Shown: positions 58,102-64,000 of the stretch, piece after piece | How the letters are laid out: each line of letters starts with the position of its first letter | How positions within the stretch are numbered: the first letter of the stretch is position 1 | NCBI RefSeq assembly: GCF_905220415.1 | Contig: NC_059553.1 | Coordinates: 2,876,501-2,940,500 of the forward strand | Direction: 5' to 3' | Origin: Colias croceus | Lineage: Eukaryota; Arthropoda; Insecta; Lepidoptera; Pieridae | DNA: 64,000 nucleotides | Position numbers and translations under genes: made by a program | Notes under the pieces: generated by a model | The model's input: the letters and a program-made list of their open reading frames with translations, nothing else | Databases searched by the model: none | Told to the model about the DNA's origin: nothing

Positions 58102-58587
58102 AGCCCCTAGTACACAATGGCCCATGCTGATCCATTGCAGGCCATTGCCATTGTGTACACGGGGCAATGGTATATGATGGCGGGCAATGGTCTGTCGTGG
58201 CGCGCAATCGGGGAGTTGTCGGTTTTTTGGGCACACTTCAAAGGAATCGTGGCGTAGCGTGGCCTGCGGTGTTCACACAATGGGCCATTGTTTAGTTCGT
58301 AACCGACCACTGACCGGAATAGAGCACTTTTTTGTTGCGTACTAGAACTAGAATTTTATTTTTATATTAAAATATAGTATTTGATCGCCTAAAATGTCAG
58401 TATCGTGGAGCAATGAAGAAACATTTAGGTTTATTGATTTATATCAATCTGAGCCCTGTACGTCCATCGCGAGTGGCTTGCCAGGCAGCAATGAGACATG
58501 GGCCATTGTGTGAACAGCAATTGATCGTGGCCTCCAGTTGTGCATTGCCTGCAATGGATCAGCATGGGCCATTGTGTACTGGGGGCT
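58102..58587 (+). mobile_element. Harbinger-like MITE carrying a MADF-type ORF fragment
   Basis: Flanked by TAA (58099-58101 and 58588-58590), a 3-bp target duplication of PIF/Harbinger type. Inverted ends of about 38 bp run AGCCCC(T/C)AGTACACAATG then GCCCATGCTGATCCATTGC. The interior carries the start of a MADF/Myb-like ORF. A partial copy lies at 60490-60748. Confidence 0.8.
58394..58513 (+). pseudogene. Fragment of a MADF-like (Harbinger second) protein
   Basis: Forty codons from ATG: MSVSWSNEETFRFIDLYQSE, then PC, after which the similarity is lost (TSIASGLPG) and a stop follows. WSNEETFRFIDLYQSEPC matches the start of MADF domains, the DNA-binding partner protein of Harbinger transposons. 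It is truncated by an internal deletion and cannot be functional alone. Confidence 0.6.
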
Positions 58588-58590
58588 TAA

Positions 58591-59485
58591 GACCAATAGA
58601 ATAAATCAGTTCAGGCTAGGCTTTCTGTGTAGTTTTTTTTTAAGAAACCTAACCTAACCTAACGGCTAAGTTAATAAACGGCTAGTTTAATATTATTAGT
58701 CTGTGCTGAAACTAATGAATTTGTAACTAGTTACATAATTTTATTGATAAAACACTAAAGAATAATTAGTTTAGACTTCCATTTATTATTATGTGATGTT
58801 ATAGTATTTAAGAGTATTATCATTGTATTATACCTAGTTATCGTAATGTTTGTTCAATTTATTGTTTATAGTAAGTATATAAATTATTATTTTTTTATGA
58901 TTTTTCATTAGCTATGAATTCACAGGAATAAAAAAATATACTTACTAGCGTTTTTGTTTGATTTTGATTAATGATTAAGTACCTGTTAAGTTTAGAAAAT
59001 ATTATTTTTTAATAAATTCATATTAACTACCTACCTAGTCTATTAATATTTATGTTAATAATTCGTTTTGATTACCAAAGCACCTAAGCGATTAGAGTTA
59101 TAATAACTACCTATCTACTTATAACAAAATTTTATACAATTCTTACAATTTATCCTTTTATACAAAATAAATGAATAAAATCTAACTCTATTTTCAAGTA
59201 AGTACATAATATAACTAATATTACTTACCTACGCGTTTTGAGTTATCATTTGGAAACCATAGGTTGCATAAAAACTGCAGATAGTAGACAGTAAGTACCT
59301 AATCATCTGCTGAATGTATATAAGTAAATTATTAGCGACACAGACAATTACATCACTATTTGAGAATAAGCAAGATCATCATATCCATCAAAAATACATG
59401 GTACCTTATGAGCTAAACCTTAGAGTATAATATTATACATATTATCATGGTAGGTACATTATTATTATATTAAACCTTTTTTTAT
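58591..59485. other. AT-rich stretch
   Basis: No recognised gene or repeat beyond simple AT-rich sequence. Confidence 0.4.
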
Positions 59486-59590
59486 AGTGGGGAAATCTTC
59501 CAGAGATACCCACGGCCCCCGGGGATTCTTACCGACTAAAACCCACTGTGTTCCGTCGAGCCGCTTTAATGATGGGGCCGCGGATATTGG
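59486..59590 (-). repeat. Retroposon 3'-end-like repeat, copy 2
   Basis: Reverse complement reads GCGGCTCGACGGAACACAGT, GTCGGTAAGAATCC, GGGCCGTGGGTATCTC and GATTTCCCCAC. Homologous to 9053-9160. Confidence 0.55.
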
Positions 59591-59931
59591 TTTGATTGGT
59601 TAGAATTTATTCTTCTGCGACCATTATATTAAACCTACTTGGTACCTACCAATATACCTATCTACTATTTCCATGATTAATTCAACTGTTGTCTGTTATA
59701 TTACATAAAAACTGCGTTCGAAACAACCGACTTCAAACTTAGAAACAACCAAAATAAAAAATAAAATAGATTTGATATTATTAATAACTAACTTACATAC
59801 CTATTATATTTTAGATGTGCTATTTACTAAAAAGGTTTGATGTCGGTGCACGGGCTTAATACTGAGTGCAGTGTTTGGAAGTGAATCAAAGTTACTTGCT
59901 ACATTTCAATTTAGTCATCGAGTACCTACAA

Positions 59932-60143
59932 ACAAAAATGCTCATAAAATAAAAACTACTGGGCCTATCCAAATAAAAATTTTATGGGACCAATTCGACA
60001 CCATCCCGCATCGAACAAAAAAGAATCACGTAAATCGGTTCAGAAACCTCGGAGTAATCTGCGTACATACATACAAAAAAATATATATATATACACCGGC
60101 CGGATTGATAATCTCCTCCTTTTTTTTGAAGTCGGTTAAAAAC
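59932..60143 (-). mobile_element. ACCGACTTCAAA family MITE, copy 3 (reversed)
   Basis: Plus strand runs AAAATGCTCATAAAATAAAA, CTGGGCCTATCC, CACCATCCCGCATCGAAC, to TTGAAGTCGGTTAAAAACG. The far terminal repeat is missing or degraded. A microsatellite-like ATATATAT tract lies in it. Confidence 0.65.
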
Positions 60144-60489
60144 GAAACGCCTTCAATAGGAATAGTCTTTAAAATACATACGTGTATTGTGTAGAGTTGT
60201 AGATAGTAATCTGTTAAAAATTCCGCTAACGGCTAACCAGTAACCACAGCTTTTAGGTTTTATTATACCTTTCGAACTTCGAAATTTACGCTTAGATGCG
60301 CGAAAAGGCGCGAACGGTTCTATTTAGAAAGATTAAATTTTAGGGTTTTACCACAGAATATATTATAATATGGTTTTACGTCCTAAGGACTGCTAAATCT
60401 ATGGCGTTATTTATTTAAGGTAGGTTAATTAGTACAGAAATAGTACCTATTTAATACAAAATAAAATATATTCTAATCTCAGTTATTTA

Positions 60490-60748
60490 AGGCTATTGCC
60501 ATTGTTTACACGGGGCAATTGTATAATACTTGTATAATATGATGGCAGGCGGATGTCAGTATCGTGGAGCAATGAAGAAACTTTCAGGTTTATTGATTTA
60601 TATCAATCTGAGCCGTACGTCCATCGTAAGTGGCTTGCCAGGCAGCAATGAGACATGGGCCATTGTGTGAACAGCAATAATTGATCGTAGCTTGCAGTTG
60701 TGCATTGTAAAGAGTGGCCCGTCACAGGCCATTGTGTACTGGGGGCTA
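60490..60748 (+). mobile_element. Partial copy of the Harbinger-like MADF MITE
   Basis: Shares ATTGCCATTGTTTACACGGG, the MSVSWSNEETF coding start (ATG at 60553) and the right end CATTGTGTACTGGGGGCT with 58102-58587. It has a large internal deletion and lacks the left terminus. Near the point where MADF similarity ends, a small indel puts the two copies in different frames (SEPYVHRK here). Confidence 0.65.
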
Positions 60749-62614
60749 CTATTTGCCCTTGCCAGTGTGTAAAAAAAATCCACACCAAAGTAAAAAAAAA
60801 AAAACATCCACCACAATCCACCACACAGACGACGACGAATACCGAGATCTTTCGGCTTTTGGATTACACTGTCTGTGGAAATAAGCTTTGTCCTGTGGCT
60901 TTGTCAACACAGAAATCTCCTAGTCACATCTTCTTGCCATGAAAACCAAAAAAAAAATCTCCTTTACCTATTTGAAGGAATTTATGTGGGAATTTACAAA
61001 AAAAATAGTTTAGCAGATCTTCTAATTTTTAGGAAACTACTCAATTCCCTTCAAATATTGTAAAAACTGTAACCGCACGAAACAATATGTACACCAAGCA
61101 ATACACTCAACGATTTGTCAATATGACGGCATTAGTTCCGAATTTTGCCACAGGTTGAATGTTCCGGGTAGTACTGCAATCTGCACATTCGGAATCTAGT
61201 TGTAGTAGATCTGTGGCAATCTGTGACTGCAACACTGATGTGAGCTGTCAATTTTGGCATAAATTCATTCTGATTTCTGTCTTTATTTGGACATGGACAT
61301 TTCACGTTTTGTTGTACCTACTTGTACGAATGGCAGATAAGATTTAGCGATTGCGGATTATAGTGTTATTCAAAAGAAAGTGCTAAATGCCCCAACGTTA
61401 TTTGGAGTATTTTTAATATTCTTACAATATTTATACCCTGAGGCTATAAGCTTTATGTCATTAATCTCGAACGTAGTGCCACTGTTTTGTTGTAATTTAT
61501 TTTGTATTTGTTCATTAAAAATCTAACTTTCCAAACTGTGATATAGAATATTATTTGTTTAATATATATCCAGTACAAATTGTATTATATATGTGAGTGT
61601 TAAACATATAGAACAGTTCCTGTGCTCAATAGGTCAAACTGTATTGTTTTCAAAGTTTTGTTCTCGTTTTTACTTTCTATAAAGATATAACAGACTGTAC
61701 TTAGTGTTGTGGTGATAATATAAAAAGTATTTGTTGAAAAATCGTTGGATTTTAACATAATTATCAAGGTAAGAGTAAAATAAATGCAATATTGATAAAA
61801 TGTTAGATGCTCAGATTTTACTTGTGCTTTTTCTTTCTCAGAATATCTGTTGCTCGATCTATTGCTTTTCGTTGAACCTTCTCAGTATTCTTAAGCAATA
61901 TTTACCATTCATTCAAAGTAAGGTGTAATTTTTGTACATATATATTATTTTAGTATTAAAATTACTAAATCAATGTTCTACACTATTTTTAATAAAATAA
62001 AAACGTATTTTTAATAAATAAATACATACACTGAAGTAAAAGTAAACTAACTCTACTGCTATGTATTAAATTCCTTGAATTGTCAATGAAAATCAAATTT
62101 TTTATATTGTACAACATATTTATTGGAGGCAAATATTGTAAAATTCAAAAAATAAATGAATTAAGGCATGCTTTTTAGCTAGTATCTCTAAAGCAGTTCT
62201 CAAAGCAGTTCTCAATTTGTTTCTCCTTTGTAAGACATTAAAAAAAAATTAATTTGATATTTGAACTGGTTAATATTATCATCTGGTAAGACACACTATT
62301 TTAATTATTAAATAATTGTTTAATTAATTATGTACTCAATCTGATTGATACATATTAATTTTAGTATCATAATTTTCAATGTGATATGATATTATGTTTC
62401 ATGATAATTAAAACATATTTGTTGCACTCATTAAAAATCTAATGTTACATAATACAGAAGTAATTGCTATGATAATAAGTGCTGTCAGCCAAATGATAAA
62501 AAATTGTAACTCGCTCATCATTATGTGATAAGGATGGATGGTACTAGATATCAATAACTACTGAATATTTATTTTGTCGTTTTCATGTTGTGCATAGGAT
62601 TATTATTACTAATT
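60749..62614. other. AT-rich stretch without a recognised gene
   Basis: Small A-runs and short ORFs only. A small tandem duplication (AAGCAGTTCTCA twice) lies near 62190-62213. Confidence 0.4.
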
Positions 62615-63898
62615 AGTAGTTCTCAAATTGATGGGAAACTATTTTAAATTTTGAATGATAAGAACTAAATCTGTATATAGTTAATTACATACAATATTAT
62701 CAAATGATACTAAACCATATACTGCGTTTAAGTTTGAGTCTATTATACTCTAGCTTGAAAGTGTTGCCTCTCTTTGGACCTTGTAAAAAACCTAAGCTCA
62801 AATTTTATAAAATACAGCCACAAATAGGTTCATTTGTAAACCCAAAGCTTTTAATATATCTATCTATATAGTTTCTGTAATGAATTATACATAGAAATTA
62901 ATTAAATGTTATCTATATTTATTAAATTCATAGTTAAGAGAGTTATACCGCTCTAAATTTGTAGTCCTTTTGCAATATTTTAACCATATTGCCGTTGCCA
63001 TAAATAGTAATCAATATTATGAACATTAATAGTAAAACTATGCAACAGACTTTTAACTTTTTCGTATATGGCAAATCTTTCTGCTACATTTAGTAGATAA
63101 AACATATAGAAACTTCTACATATAAATAAAGAAATATATATAAATATGTAACAGTCAAAACCCTGAACCAGTCAATATCCTTATTGACGGTAATTAAGGT
63201 TATTGACTAAGGGTGTCGGTCAATAACCTTATTAACTGATTTTGTCGAAGATTAAGATTAGTAGTTTTCAAATTGATGGGAAACTATTTTAAATTTTGAA
63301 TGATAAGAACTAAATCTGTATACATATAGTTAATTACATACAATATTATCAAATGATACTAAACCATATACTGCGTTTAAGTTTGAGTCTATTATACTCT
63401 AGCTTGAAAGTGTTGCCTCTCTTTGGACCTTGTATAAAACCTAAGCTCAAATTTTATAAAATACAGCCACAAATAGGTTCATTTGTAAACCCAAAGCTTT
63501 TAATATATCTATCTATATAGTTTCTGTAATGAATTATACATAGAAATTAATTAAATGTTATCTATATTTATTAAATTCATAGTTAAGAGAGTTATACCGC
63601 TCTAAATTTGTAGTCCTTTTGCAATATTTTAACCATATTGCCGTTGCCATAAATAGTAATCAATATTATGAACATTATTAGTAAAACTATGCAACAGACT
63701 TTTAACTTTTTCGTATATAGCAAATCTTTCTGCTACATTTAGTAGATAATACATATAGAAACTTCTACATATAAATAAAGAAATATATATAAATATGTAA
63801 CAGTCAAAACCCTGAACCAGTCAATATCCTTATTGACGGTAATTAAGGTTATTGACTAAGGGTGTCGGTCAATAACCTTATTAACTGATTTTGTCGAA
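62615..63898 (+). repeat. Recent ~640-bp tandem duplication
   Basis: Two adjacent copies (62615-63249 and 63260-63898) from AGTAGTTCTCAAATTGATGG (AGTAGTTTTCAAATTGATGG in copy 2) to AACTGATTTTGTCGAA. I count only about six single-base differences and a 4-bp indel (CATA near 63322), roughly 98-99% identity. No gene is recognised inside. Confidence 0.9.
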
Positions 63899-63990
63899 AA
63901 AACAGTCAATAAGGATATTGACCGACGCCCTTAGTCAATAACCTTAATAACCGTCAATAAGGATATTGACTGGTTCAGGGTTTTGACTGT
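63800..63990. repeat. ~190-bp palindrome at the end of the tandem duplication
   Basis: Two arms of about 90 bp, starting ACAGTCAAAACCCTGAACC and carrying the self-complementary word GTCAATATCCTTATTGAC more than once, meet near 63899. Only the left arm is present after the first tandem copy (63151-63249). The ends look like terminal inverted repeats of a small transposon. Confidence 0.8.
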
Positions 63991-64000
63991 AGCATATATA

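Noticed and set aside
61159..61347. Cys-rich 62-codon ORF and a VVPTCTNG motif suggesting a THAP domain
   Set aside because: The first THAP cysteine is missing, the frame stops at once, and no downstream zinc ligands were found.

Overview
The window looks like a piece of a moth or butterfly (Lepidoptera) nuclear genome. It is AT-rich, with intron-containing genes (GT-AG introns), a chemosensory-protein exon, many short Helitron-type elements ending in CTAG, RTE-type retrotransposons with tetranucleotide tails, and several MITE and SINE-like families. The species cannot be named from sequence alone. Most of the 64 kb is mobile DNA or AT-rich sequence in which I see nothing coding.

Layout. 1-5.9 kb: a near full-length RTE-type retrotransposon on the minus strand (1170-4536), split by a 177-bp MITE, followed by exon 1 of a chemosensory protein (minus, 5669-5882). 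5.9-17.2 kb: no recognised host gene; Helitron-like elements, MITEs, SINE-like repeats and a 4.6-kb region bounded by a nearly perfect 157-bp inverted repeat (11261-15839). 17.3-20.6 kb: a second RTE-type element with an uninterrupted 1018-aa endonuclease/reverse transcriptase ORF (minus). 22.17-28.39 kb: a complete LOA/I-type element (plus) with a 13-bp target duplication, three ORFs and one frameshift. 28.4-41 kb: AT-rich sequence with a piggyBac relic (32950-33903) and a Foldback-like palindrome of 11-bp units (36745-37440).

41.4-57.6 kb: the only complete host genes, two paralogous Ldh2-family oxidoreductases arranged head to head. Copy A (minus, 41382-47463) and copy B (plus, 52772-57626) each have eight coding exons encoding 359 aa, with identical sizes for the first six coding exons and identical intron phases throughout. 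That fits an inverted duplication of one gene. Copy A has a textbook TATA/initiator promoter. Copy B shows two candidate upstream first exons, one of which would lengthen the N-terminus. Their introns hold Helitron ends, a Jockey/CR1 3' fragment and a TIR element rich in small palindromes.

57.6-64 kb: a Harbinger-like MITE carrying a fragment of a MADF-type ORF, a partial second copy, other repeats, and a nearly identical ~640-bp tandem duplication ending in a ~190-bp palindrome. The two oxidoreductases probably share a metabolic role. The retroelement ORFs serve only their own transposition. No CRISPR array, rRNA or intact tRNA was seen.
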